Shown: piece by piece, positions 48,885-56,799 of the stretch
Layout of the letters: each line of letters begins with the position of its first letter
Position numbering within the stretch: position 1 is the first letter of the stretch
Assembly (NCBI RefSeq): GCF_002001085.1
Contig: NZ_MUNU01000019.1
Coordinates: 581,681-645,680, forward strand
From: Rhodanobacter sp. B05
GTDB lineage: Bacteria > Pseudomonadota > Gammaproteobacteria > Xanthomonadales > Rhodanobacteraceae
Reading direction: 5' to 3'
Length of the DNA stretch: 64,000 nt
The notes under the pieces: generated by a model
Database searches by the model: none
What the model saw: only the letters and a program-made list of their open reading frames with translations
What the model was told of the DNA's origin: nothing
Translations under genes and position numbers: made by a program

Positions 48885-49658
48885 TCAACGCGAGAATCGA
48901 TAAATCAGTGTCGGGATGACTCTTTGCAGGTATTTCAACACTCCGTCAGGCGTCCTGCGCAAGAGGCCTGCACCGAGCGAATCCGGCCTTTCTATCTCGA
49001 AAGTGAGCCGCATCGCATCCACGCAAAGGTTGCGATACTTGAATCCTGCGTGGCTCAAGAAGTGTTCAGTCTGCCGCATCTGCAGCGGCTCGCAATCGTA
49101 AACCACGCCCCTGCGCATGACGCGAAGATACGGTGTGCGCCACGCGTGCGGCCACCAGCTGAGGAAGGCCAACTTGTAGTGCGGTTCGACCAGCATCCAG
49201 CGATTGGGCACCGCGAGATAACCCACGCCATCAGGTTTCATGACCCGGCGGATCTCCAGCAGGTGCCGATGCTGGGCATCGGCATCCCCGACATGTTCGA
49301 TGACATGGTTGGTGAGTACGACATCAAATGTGCCATCGGCAAAAGGAAGCGTGGTGTCGCGCACCTGATGGTAGCGGTAGCCTTCGGTCACCAGGCGGTT
49401 GTCGTGGACGTCCACCGCATCCACGTCGCACCGCAGTTGTGGGTGGGTACCAAAATAATGCGCGATGCCGCCCGAGCCTGTGCCAACTTCAAGCATGCGC
49501 AGGGGTTGGGGACGACTGGCGAGATCCAGCAGGCGCTCGATCTTCAGACCCTTGAAACGCCGTGACGGCAGATCCAGCACGGCATGCGGCTGGCGCGCCG
49601 CGGCGCCGCCGGCATCGCCGATTTCGTACTCTTGATGGCGGGATGGCACATCAGACAC
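48885..49658 (-). CDS. Class I SAM-dependent methyltransferase
   Basis: A 257-residue methyltransferase. The SAM loop is MLEVGTGSGGIAHYFG and the post-I region ends D-A-V-D-V-H-D; the VLTNHVIEHVGD motif is of the Methyltransf_11 type. The start is GTG 49658, which overlaps the upstream GT4 stop by eight bases; an earlier ATG would lie deep inside the GT4 gene. Likely modifies a sugar during assembly of the same glycan. Confidence 0.86.
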   Translation of the reverse strand: MSDVPSRHQEYEIGDAGGAAARQPHAVLDLPSRRFKGLKIERLLDLASRPQPLRMLEVGTGSGGIAHYFGTHPQLRCDVDAVDVHDNRLVTEGYRYHQVRDTTLPFADGTFDVVLTNHVIEHVGDADAQHRHLLEIRRVMKPDGVGYLAVPNRWMLVEPHYKLAFLSWWPHAWRTPYLRVMRRGVVYDCEPLQMRQTEHFLSHAGFKYRNLCVDAMRLTFEIERPDSLGAGLLRRTPDGVLKYLQRVIPTLIYRFSR

Positions 49659-50811
49659 GGTGGGAATCCAGCAGGCTGCGCAGGCGCTCCCCGAAAACCG
49701 GCCAGGCCTTGCCGGCCGCAAATTCGCGACACGCCGCCACATTGCCACTTTCCCGTGCCTGGGCAAGTTGACGGGTCACGGCATCTGCCAGCGCGACATA
49801 GTTGCCGGGCCCGATCAGGATTCCGGTTTGGCCATCCATCACGGCATCGGGCACTCCTCCAACGGCAAACGCCACGGTTTGCAGCCCGTGTGCCGCGGAC
49901 TCCAACGCCACCATGCCGAAGCCCTCGACGTCACCCGGCAAATCAAGCACGGGGAAAACGTGTAGGTTTGCCGCCTGATATGCGGCGCCGAGTGTTTCGT
50001 CGTCGCAGCGGCCAAGGAAGCGCAGATTCCGTTCGACTCCATGGATTCGAGCGGCTGCGAGTATGCGTTCGCGTTCCGATCCGGGCCTTGCGTGAAGCGC
50101 ATCGCTGGCTTCGTCACCGATCACTACCAGAAGTACATCGGGATGGCGCGATGCGATCCCGGGCAGCGATTTCTCGACAAATTCGGCCAGCCCCTTGCGC
50201 TGGGTCAAGCGTCCCACCGACAGCAGCAAGGGGCGCTGTCCGAAACTGTTCCGCTGGCGAAAGTCGCGAGCGGCCTCGGCATCCAGGGCCGGCAGATCGG
50301 TGCCCGGATGCAACACATGCATGTTGGCCGGCGGCACTCCTCTACTTTGCGCCAGCGTGGCCGTGTTCGCACTGTTGACGAGGGCGAGGTCGCAGCGCCG
50401 GATGAAGAATAGCCAGAGCCACTGGTACGCGCGACTGGGCGCGATGATATCGAGCCCGTGCAGATATACGACTGCCCTGCCCCCCGTACACCGTGCCGCC
50501 AACCAGGCGATCGGCGCCGTGAGGCCACTCCCGGCAATGACCCACTCGGGCTTGCGCCGCCACGCGAGACATGTCGCGTGCCACGCGGTTGCCAGCAGAA
50601 ATACCGGCAGCGGCTTTACCCGGCTTTGCTTCATTTCCGTCTGTGCGGCTGCATATTGGGCGCTCCCGGCAGGCCCGCACAATGCCGTCCGCCAGGCCGG
50701 CTGCAATGCCTCAAGCAGATGCTGGTTGACCTTTTCCATGCCCCCAAGCAGCGGGGGAAAATTGCGTGTCACCAGCAAGGCCCATGGCTTTAGACGACTC
50801 TTGTCAGGCAT
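49651..50811 (-). CDS. Glycosyltransferase family 4 (GT-B fold)
   Basis: A 386-residue GT-B enzyme. The N-terminal acceptor domain starts with TRNFPPLLGGMEK; the donor domain has LSVGRLTQRKG and the E-x7-E motif EGFGMVALESAAHG, with the glycine-rich VGGVPDAV following. It extends a lipid-linked oligosaccharide on the cytoplasmic face with retention of configuration. Overlaps neighbouring genes on both sides, so it is embedded in the leftward operon. Confidence 0.92.
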   Translation of the reverse strand: MPDKSRLKPWALLVTRNFPPLLGGMEKVNQHLLEALQPAWRTALCGPAGSAQYAAAQTEMKQSRVKPLPVFLLATAWHATCLAWRRKPEWVIAGSGLTAPIAWLAARCTGGRAVVYLHGLDIIAPSRAYQWLWLFFIRRCDLALVNSANTATLAQSRGVPPANMHVLHPGTDLPALDAEAARDFRQRNSFGQRPLLLSVGRLTQRKGLAEFVEKSLPGIASRHPDVLLVVIGDEASDALHARPGSERERILAAARIHGVERNLRFLGRCDDETLGAAYQAANLHVFPVLDLPGDVEGFGMVALESAAHGLQTVAFAVGGVPDAVMDGQTGILIGPGNYVALADAVTRQLAQARESGNVAACREFAAGKAWPVFGERLRSLLDSHRV

Positions 50812-51658
50812 CGCGTCGATACATCAGGCCGGTGATCTGTTCGGACACCAGACCGATCAGGAACACGATCACGGACGCGCTCCACATCAGCATGCTGCCG
50901 TTGGTGAGCCGACCGTAGTGGGTATACGTCCAGGCGTAGTTCGCACAGCCGAGCAGGAAGAAGACCGCACTGGCCGGCACAAACAACTTCAGCGGCGAAT
51001 ACAAGGTGGCGATCTTGAAGATGATCAGCAGGAAGCGGATGCCGTCGCGTAGCGGCTTGATGTGGCTCTTGCCGATGCGCTGGGCGGCCTTGATCGGGAT
51101 GTAGGCGACCGGATAGGCGCTGCGGAAGAACGCCATGGTGCTGGTGGTGGGATAGCTGAAGCCGTTCGGCAGCAGGTGCAGGAATTCGCGGAACTTGTCC
51201 GCGCGCACGGCGCGGAAGCCGGAGGTGAGGTCGAGGATCGGATGGCCGGTCATGCGGGTGGCCAGCCAGTTGTACAAGGTATTGGCCACGCCGCGGCCGA
51301 CGCCGGCCTGGCTGCCCCAGTCGCGGGCGCCGACCACCATGTCGTAGCCGCGGTTCAACTGGTCGAGCAGGCGCTTGATGTCGGCCTGGTCGTGCTGGCC
51401 GTCGCCGTCCATGAACACCAGGATGTCGCCGGTGGCGGCGCGGGCGCCGCGCTTGATCGCCGCGCCGTTGCCCATCGAGTACGGCGACGACAGGCACTGG
51501 ACGCCACTGCTTTTGCAGACACTGCGGGTCTCGTCGGTGGAACCGTCGTCGACCACGATGATCTCGGCATCGGGATGGGCTGCACGCAGTTGCGGCAGCA
51601 AGGCCGTCAGCGCAGGCGCCTCGTTCTTGGCGGGCAGGATGATGCTGAGCTGGTTCAA
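50804..51658 (-). CDS. DPM/GtrB-like membrane glycosyltransferase (GT2)
   Basis: About 284 residues. The catalytic fold begins LSIILPAKNEAPAL; EIIVVDDGSTDET and FMDGDGQHD are the donor and metal sites; two C-terminal transmembrane helices are near residues 207-230 and 250-272. It should charge or extend a polyprenyl-phosphate carrier. No ATG lies at the expected position: TTG 51658 is chosen because a longer frame (to 51790) runs through a transposon-like element (51678-51813). First gene of the leftward operon, so that insertion may have altered its start or promoter. Confidence 0.85.
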   Translation of the reverse strand: MNQLSIILPAKNEAPALTALLPQLRAAHPDAEIIVVDDGSTDETRSVCKSSGVQCLSSPYSMGNGAAIKRGARAATGDILVFMDGDGQHDQADIKRLLDQLNRGYDMVVGARDWGSQAGVGRGVANTLYNWLATRMTGHPILDLTSGFRAVRADKFREFLHLLPNGFSYPTTSTMAFFRSAYPVAYIPIKAAQRIGKSHIKPLRDGIRFLLIIFKIATLYSPLKLFVPASAVFFLLGCANYAWTYTHYGRLTNGSMLMWSASVIVFLIGLVSEQITGLMYRRDA

Positions 51659-51677
51659 ATGCGGGTCCCCGGTGAAG

Positions 51678-51813
51678 CCGTCTCTTGATCGGATCTCGAG
51701 TGAATACCGCGGCAACGGCCGGCGGGTAATGCCCACCCTACGGCGCGGCAATGGTAGGGCGGGCACCGCCCGCCGGCTCTTCTGCATCAACGCAAGATGT
51801 GATCAAGAGACAG
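51678..51813. mobile_element. Non-autonomous IS50-like element (MITE), 136 bp
   Basis: The ends are 19-bp inverted repeats: left CCGTCTCTTGATCGGATCT (51678-51696) and, on the other strand, CTGTCTCTTGATCACATCT (51795-51813). They match the IS50 inside end as I remember it (CTGTCTCTTGATCAGATCT) at 17 and 18 of 19 positions. The flanks are CCGGTGAAG (51669-51677) and CCGTTGAAG (51814-51822), a 9-bp target duplication with one mismatch; 9 bp is the size known for IS50-group elements. The interior is a 23-bp imperfect palindrome (51719-51741 / 51754-51776) and encodes no transposase. Confidence 0.8.
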
Positions 51814-51873
51814 CCGTTGAAGTGGAGATCATAACGTGAAGGTTTGACGGACGCCGCGATGGAACACAGGTAT

Positions 51874-52269
51874 TCAGGCAATCAGGCTCATGCCCGCGTA
51901 CTTCGCCGCCCCGCGGTCGAACGTCATGATGCGTTCGCAGCCTGACGACGTGGCGCAACTTGAGATCAGGCAATCGGCGAAATCTGCTTTGGCGCTACGA
52001 CAGGCGCGCAGCGCTTTCCAGGCTACCTCGGCGCGCTCTACCCTCAGCTCCTTGGTGCTCAACAGGGCCTCCAGCGCATCCAGAATCTGGTCGCGACCCA
52101 AGCCATAGGCTGCAGCCAATACCCACACCAGCTCAACGATCGACACCAGTGATATCCAGCCGGGGGTGTCTGCGGTCAGGTTTTCGAGCAAGGAGGTGGC
52201 CTTGGCCGCTTGCAGGGCATCGTCCTGCATGATGTAGCGCACCAGGACGTTGGTATCCAGCCCGATCAT
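51874..52269 (-). CDS. vapC: PIN-domain toxin VapC
   Basis: A 131-residue PIN-domain ribonuclease. The acidic metal-binding residues are visible: Asp5 (LDTNVLVRY), Glu46 (SIVELVWVL), Asp96/Asp99 (AKADFADCLI) and Asp118 (TFDRGA). VapC toxins cleave tRNA or rRNA and are neutralised by the cognate VapB. The start overlaps the vapB stop by four bases, the standard arrangement. It lies between the glycan operon and pilB. Confidence 0.92.
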   Translation of the reverse strand: MIGLDTNVLVRYIMQDDALQAAKATSLLENLTADTPGWISLVSIVELVWVLAAAYGLGRDQILDALEALLSTKELRVERAEVAWKALRACRSAKADFADCLISSCATSSGCERIMTFDRGAAKYAGMSLIA

Positions 52270-52508
52270 TTCGCTCTCGCTGCAACGGCGGCAATCGCAG
52301 CGTTCATTTGCTCGATCGACACCGTTTTGCGCACCTTGCCGAACATGCCCTTGAGTGTAGTGACAGGGCGAGTGGCCGCGATGAATTCATACCGGCCCGG
52401 CTCGATCTCGACGAACTCCACGCGGTCGCCGGTGCGTACCTGCATGGCCTCGCGCACAGCGGCCGGTATGGTGATCTGGCCTTTGCTGGTGACACTCGCT
52501 GTGGTCAT
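52266..52508 (-). CDS. vapB: AbrB-type antitoxin VapB
   Basis: An 80-residue protein with an N-terminal swapped-hairpin AbrB DNA-binding domain (SVTSKGQITIPAAVREAM, then the R-V-E-F strand) and a C-terminal helix that should wrap the VapC active site. It binds the toxin and represses the operon. The ribosome site AAGGAG lies seven bases before ATG 52508 and is part of a perfect inverted repeat, fitting autoregulation. Confidence 0.92.
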   Translation of the reverse strand: MTTASVTSKGQITIPAAVREAMQVRTGDRVEFVEIEPGRYEFIAATRPVTTLKGMFGKVRKTVSIEQMNAAIAAVAARAK

Positions 52509-52516
52509 GACATCTC

Positions 52517-52536
52517 TCCTTACTATGATGTAAGGA
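52517..52536 (-). promoter_or_regulatory. Probable VapB operator
   Basis: Perfect inverted repeat TCCTTAC-n6-GTAAGGA directly upstream of vapB. It includes the AAGGAG ribosome-binding site, so bound VapBC would block transcription at the promoter-proximal edge; other VapB/AbrB operators have this form. Confidence 0.6.
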
Positions 52537-52719
52537 TACAAGGGCGAGCGAACAAGCTCAAGCTCGGCAAGCATGCCGGGATACCACCTACCGGACAGCA
52601 CATAGGCGCAACTTGTGCGCCGCATCACCCTGTCGTGGCCAAAGCCTGCAAACAATGGGTGACCTAGGCGCCAGACTGCGGTAGATTCAACCACATACAG
52701 GGAATGGGTCACGTAAGTT
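52537..52719. other. Divergent region between vapB and pilB
   Basis: The 183 bp upstream of pilB must contain its promoter. I see no sigma-54 consensus or confident sigma-70 hexamers, and no RNA gene. The ribosome site for pilB is weak (GTAAG). Confidence 0.4.
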
Positions 52720-54441
52720 ATGTCTTCTCTACCGCAACCGTCGCTCGCGGGCCTGTCCGGCATGGCGCGCCGCCTGGTGTCCGAAGGGCTGCTGCCGGAA
52801 GATGACGTCCGCAAGGCGATGGTCGAAAGCGCCCAGCGGAAGCTGCCGCTGGGCTCCTGGCTGCTCGACCAGAACCTGGTCGACAACGCGCAGTTGACCC
52901 GCATCGCGTCGCTCGAATTCGGCATGCCGATGATGGATGTGTCGTCGCTGAACCCGGTCACGATGCCGCTGGATCTGCTCAGCGAAGCGTTGATCACCAA
53001 GCATCAGGCGCTGCCGCTGTTCCGTCGTGGCAAGCGGTTGTTCGTCGGCATCGCCGACCCGACCCAGTCACATGCGCTGGACGAGATCAAGTTCCACTCC
53101 AACTGCCTGGTCGAACCGATCCTGGTGGAGCGCGGCTCGCTGCTGCGGGTGATCGAGGGACTGCTGAACAACCTGCGCGACACCATGCCCGACATGGGTG
53201 GCGGCGAGTTCGACGAGCTGGACCTGGAGGTGGGCAGCGACGAGGCCGAGTCCACCGGCATCGACGCCACCGGCACCGACGACGCGCCGGTGGTGAAGTT
53301 CGTCAACAAGATCCTGGTCGACGCGATCCGCCGCGGCGCCTCGGACATCCATTTCGAACCGTTCGAAACCCAATATCGGGTACGCCTGCGCATCGATGGC
53401 ATGCTCAAGGCGGTGGCCAGCCCGCCGATGAAGATGGCCAACCGCCTCTCCTCGCGCCTGAAGGTGATGGCGCAGCTGGATATCGCCGAGAAGCGCGTGC
53501 CACAGGATGGCCGCATCAAGCTCAACCTGTCCAAGACCCGCGCGATCGACTTCCGCGTGAGCTCGCTGCCGACCCTGTTCGGCGAAAAGATCGTGCTGCG
53601 TATCCTCGATGGCTCGGCGGCGAAGATCGGCATCGAGAAGCTCGGCTATGAGCCGGAGCAGCAGAAGCTCTATATCGACGCGATCCACCGGCCGTACGGC
53701 ATGGTGCTGGTCACCGGCCCCACCGGTTCGGGCAAGACGGTGTCGCTATACACCGGGCTGAACATGCTCAACACCAACGAGCGCAACATCTCGACGGTGG
53801 AGGACCCGGTGGAAATCCGGGTCGAGGGCATCAACCAGGTACAGCAGAACGTGAAGCGCGGCATGACCTTCGCCAGCGCGCTGCGCTCGTTCCTGCGCCA
53901 GGATCCGGACGTGATCATGGTCGGCGAAATCCGCGACCTGGAAACCGCCGAAATCGCGGTCAAGGCCGCCCAGACCGGCCACATGGTGCTGTCCACCCTG
54001 CACACCAACGACGCGCCGCAGACCATCGCGCGCCTGATGAACATGGGCATCGCGCCGTACAACATCATCTCGTCGGTGACCCTGATCATCGCCCAGCGCC
54101 TGGCCCGGCGCCTGCACGATTGCAAGAAGCCGATGAATGTGCCGCCGAAGGTGCTGCTGGACGCCGGCTTCAGCCAGGCCGACATCGACGCGGGCCTGAT
54201 CATCTACGAGGCCGTGGGCTGCGATGGCTGCACCGAGGGTTACAAGGGCCGCGTGGGCATCTACCAGGTGATGCCGATGCTGGAGGATATCCAGAAGATC
54301 ATCCTGCAAGGCGGCAATGCGATGCAGATCGCCGAGGTGGCCAGGGCCGCCGGGGTCAACGACCTGCGCGCCTCGGCCATGCTCAAGGTCAAGCAGGGGA
54401 TGACCAGCCTGATCGAAATGGACCGGGTCACCAAGGAATGA
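52720..54441 (+). CDS. pilB: Type IV pilus extension ATPase PilB
   Basis: Hexameric ATPase that powers pilin polymerisation at the base of type IVa pili. The 573-residue protein has an N-terminal MshEN-like domain, then the catalytic core with Walker A GPTGSGKT near residue 333, the Asp box and Walker B region DPDVIMVGEIRD, and the tetracysteine zinc element (DCKKP ... CDGCTEGYKGR). Length is typical. It is followed by pilC and, after a repeat-rich insertion, pilD; the pilin genes lie 17.5 kb upstream, on the other side of the glycan island. Confidence 0.97.
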   Translation: MSSLPQPSLAGLSGMARRLVSEGLLPEDDVRKAMVESAQRKLPLGSWLLDQNLVDNAQLTRIASLEFGMPMMDVSSLNPVTMPLDLLSEALITKHQALPLFRRGKRLFVGIADPTQSHALDEIKFHSNCLVEPILVERGSLLRVIEGLLNNLRDTMPDMGGGEFDELDLEVGSDEAESTGIDATGTDDAPVVKFVNKILVDAIRRGASDIHFEPFETQYRVRLRIDGMLKAVASPPMKMANRLSSRLKVMAQLDIAEKRVPQDGRIKLNLSKTRAIDFRVSSLPTLFGEKIVLRILDGSAAKIGIEKLGYEPEQQKLYIDAIHRPYGMVLVTGPTGSGKTVSLYTGLNMLNTNERNISTVEDPVEIRVEGINQVQQNVKRGMTFASALRSFLRQDPDVIMVGEIRDLETAEIAVKAAQTGHMVLSTLHTNDAPQTIARLMNMGIAPYNIISSVTLIIAQRLARRLHDCKKPMNVPPKVLLDAGFSQADIDAGLIIYEAVGCDGCTEGYKGRVGIYQVMPMLEDIQKIILQGGNAMQIAEVARAAGVNDLRASAMLKVKQGMTSLIEMDRVTKE

Positions 54442-54600
54442 TGGGCGGATCCGGGGCGCATGCAGCATCGAACTTGCGTCAGGCGCCACGGTTTGCCGCG
54501 ATGGAAATGACATAAGCTGTTCCAATACAAGTTCTGCCAATACCTTGTCCGCCGGCCGCCTGGGCCGGTTTGGGGATCGAACTACCGGGGGAAGATGCGC

Positions 54601-55881
54601 ATGGCTACGGCTACCGCTACCGCAAAAGCAAATGCAGACAGGACGCGCGCACTCGGTGCCCAGCGCGCCGAGGTCAGCAAGCTGACCACCTACGACTGGG
54701 TGGCGCTGGACAAGCGCGGCAAGCGCATGAAGGGCGAAATGCCGTCGAAGAACGCTTCGCTGGTCAAGGCCGAGCTGCGCCGCCAGGGGATGAACCCGCA
54801 AACCGTGCGGGAGCGCGCCAAGCCGCTGTTCGGCTCCAGCGGCAGCACGATCAAGCCGGGCGACGTGGCCATCTTCAGCCGCCAGATCGCCACCATGATG
54901 GCCTCCGGCGTGCCAATGGTGCAGTCGTTCGACATCATCGCCGACGGGCAGAAGAACGTCCGCTTCAAGAACGTGCTGCTGGACGTGAAGCAGAACATCG
55001 AGGGTGGTGCCGCTCTGCACGAGGCGCTGGCACGCTATCCGGTGCAGTTCGACGAGCTTTACTGCAACCTGGTGCACGCGGGCGAGACCTCGGGCGTGCT
55101 GGACACCGTGCTGGACACCGTGGCCACCTACAAGGAACGCACCGAGGCGCTCAAGAAGAAGATCAAGAAGGCGCTGTTCTACCCGATGATGGTGCTGGCG
55201 GTGGTCTTCATCGTGATCCTGATCATGCTGCTGTTCGTGGTGCCGGTGTTCGCCAAGACCTTCCAGGATGCCGGCGCGCAGTTGCCGGCACCGACCCAGT
55301 TCCTGGTCGATGCCTCGAAGTTCATGCAGAGTTGCTGGTACATCGTGATCGGCGTGATCGTGGGTGGCATCGCTGCCATCGTGATCAGCAAGAAGCGCTC
55401 GCCGAAATTCGCCCACTTCCTCGATCGCGTGGCGCTGAAGATGCCGGTGATGGGCGATATCGTGCGCAACACCGCGATCGCCCGCTTCGCCCGCACGCTC
55501 GGCGTGACGTTCCGCGCCGGTGTACCGCTGGTGGAAGCGCTCGACGCCGTGGCCGGCGCCACCGGCAGCATCGTCTACGGCGATGCCGTGCGGCAGATGC
55601 GCGACGACATTTCGGTCGGCCACCAGTTGCAGCTGGCGATGAAACAGACCGGCCTGTTCCCCAACATGGTGGTGCAGATGACCGGCATCGGCGAAGAATC
55701 CGGCGCGCTGGACAACATGCTGTTCAAGGTTGCCGAGTTCTACGAGGAAGAGGTCAGCAACGCGGTCGACACGCTCTCCACCCTGCTCGAACCGATCATC
55801 ATGGTGGTGCTGGGCACCATCGTCGGCGGCATCGTGATCGCCCTGTACCTGCCGATCTTCAAGCTCGCGGGCACGTTCTGA
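54601..55881 (+). CDS. pilC: Type IV pilus platform protein PilC
   Basis: Inner-membrane platform protein that connects PilB to the growing pilus. It has two GspF domains (about residues 75-200 and 280-400) and three transmembrane helices (near 205-230, 252-275 and 395-420). Motifs include FSRQIATMMASGVPMVQSF and the repeat FARTLGVTFRAGVPLVEAL. ATG 54601 is preferred because the GGGGGAAG site lies six bases before it; ATG 54595 would be too close. Length 426 residues is typical. A strong G/C hairpin repeat follows the stop. Confidence 0.96.
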   Translation: MATATATAKANADRTRALGAQRAEVSKLTTYDWVALDKRGKRMKGEMPSKNASLVKAELRRQGMNPQTVRERAKPLFGSSGSTIKPGDVAIFSRQIATMMASGVPMVQSFDIIADGQKNVRFKNVLLDVKQNIEGGAALHEALARYPVQFDELYCNLVHAGETSGVLDTVLDTVATYKERTEALKKKIKKALFYPMMVLAVVFIVILIMLLFVVPVFAKTFQDAGAQLPAPTQFLVDASKFMQSCWYIVIGVIVGGIAAIVISKKRSPKFAHFLDRVALKMPVMGDIVRNTAIARFARTLGVTFRAGVPLVEALDAVAGATGSIVYGDAVRQMRDDISVGHQLQLAMKQTGLFPNMVVQMTGIGEESGALDNMLFKVAEFYEEEVSNAVDTLSTLLEPIIMVVLGTIVGGIVIALYLPIFKLAGTF

Positions 55882-55887
55882 TCTTTC

Positions 55888-55936
55888 AAAACCCCTCCCC
55901 CAGTGGGGGAGGGGTTGGGGAGAGGGTCCGCTCGAA
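55888..55936. repeat. CCCCTCCCCC hairpin repeat after pilC
   Basis: CCCCTCCCCC-agt-GGGGGAGGGG (55892-55914) followed by TTGGGGAGAGGGTCCGCTCG. Same repeat family as 27664-27841 and 56333-56640, here directly upstream of the DUF559 gene and probably terminating the pilC transcript. Confidence 0.75.
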
Positions 55937-55939
55937 GCG

Positions 55940-56332
55940 ATGCGTCTCAAACCGTCCCTGCCCTCTCGAACGCTGGCGGCAGCCAAGTCGCTGCGTACCA
56001 CCAGCACCGACGCCGAGATCAAACTCTGGTACCACCCGCGCGCAAAGCGTCTTGGCGGACTCAAATTCCGTCGCCAGCACCCCATTCCGCCGTATATCGC
56101 GGATTTCTACTGCGATGAGTTGAGATTGGTCATCGAGCTCGATGGCTCGCAGCACGACGAAGAAATCGACAGCACCCGTACGCGCACTCTGGAGCGACAA
56201 GGACTCATCGTTCTGAGATTCTGGGACAATCAGGTGTTGCAGGAAACTGAAGCGGTGCTTGAGGCGATTCTGGATTTCGCTCGAGGCCGGACCCTCTCCC
56301 CAACCCCTCTCCCGCAGGGAGAGGGGCTTTAG
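55940..56332 (+). CDS. DUF559 (Vsr-like PD-(D/E)XK) endonuclease-domain protein
   Basis: A 130-residue protein with the DUF559 core: TDAEIKLWYHPRAKRLGG, the acidic PIADFYC-like strand with Asp55, and LVIELDGSQHDE with Glu66 and Asp68, consistent with a PD-(D/E)XK nuclease fold related to very-short-patch repair endonucleases. The start follows directly on a palindromic repeat, and the last fifteen or so residues (RTLSPTPLPQGEGL) are encoded by another copy of the same repeat. The 3' part is tandemly duplicated downstream (56446-56785). Function unknown; the repeat association hints at a mobile unit. It interrupts the pilC-pilD order. Confidence 0.82.
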   Translation: MRLKPSLPSRTLAAAKSLRTTSTDAEIKLWYHPRAKRLGGLKFRRQHPIPPYIADFYCDELRLVIELDGSQHDEEIDSTRTRTLERQGLIVLRFWDNQVLQETEAVLEAILDFARGRTLSPTPLPQGEGL

Positions 56333-56785
56333 AGCCGACGCTGCGCTGGAAAAAGCCCCTCTCCCTCCGGGAGAGGGGTGGGGGTGGGGGTGAGGGTTCG
56401 GTCGAAGCGAGAAGCCACAAGCCAGACCCGCACTCGCCTGGCCCCAGATTCTGGGACAATCAGGTGTTGCAGGAAACTGAAGCGGTGCTTGGGGCGATTC
56501 TGGATTTCGCCCGGGGCCGGACCCTCTCCCCCACCCCTCTCCCGCAGGGAGAGGGGCTTTAGAGCCGACGCTGCGCTGGAAAAAGCCCCTCTCCCTCCGG
56601 GAGAGGGGTGGGGGTGAGGGTTCGGTCGAAGCGAGAAGCCACAAGCCAGACCCGTACTCGCCTGGCCCAAGATTCTGGGACAATCAGACGTCGCAGGAAA
56701 CTGACGCGGTGCTTGAGGCGATTCTGGATTTCGCTCGGGGCCGGACCCTCTCCCCAACCCCTCTCCCGCAGGGAGAGGGGCTTTA
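56216..56785. repeat. Tandem direct repeat, 2.5 copies of 230/224/116 bp
   Basis: Copy A 56216-56445, copy B 56446-56669 and partial copy C 56670-56785 all begin AGATTCTGGGACAATCAG and contain the 3' end of the DUF559 gene plus the CCCTCTCCC hairpin units. B differs from A by a few substitutions and a 6-bp deletion in a GGGGGT run; C ends just before pilD. Copies B and C carry only C-terminal fragments of the gene. This accounts for the whole 467-bp gap before pilD. Confidence 0.92.
56446..56785 (+). pseudogene. Two C-terminal DUF559 gene fragments
   Basis: Both duplicated units retain about 38 codons of the DUF559 C-terminus (from R-F-W-D-N-Q to the repeat-encoded tail) without a start codon or the catalytic strand. 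They are remnants of tandem duplication rather than genes. Confidence 0.75.
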
Positions 56786-56799
56786 AGCAAGGCGCACGC

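Noticed and set aside
51678..51790. N-terminal extension of the GT2 gene to an ATG at 51790
   Set aside because: The extra 44 codons read through the MITE and its palindrome, and yield an arginine-rich sequence that does not belong to the GT2 fold.
52661..52676. GG-N10-GC match upstream of pilB as a sigma-54 site
   Set aside because: Only the spacing fits; the rest of the -24 and -12 boxes does not resemble TGGCAC and TTGCA.
56216..56785. CRISPR-like array
   Set aside because: The repeated units are 224-230 bp, adjoin without spacers and contain coding fragments and G/C hairpins; this is a tandem duplication.
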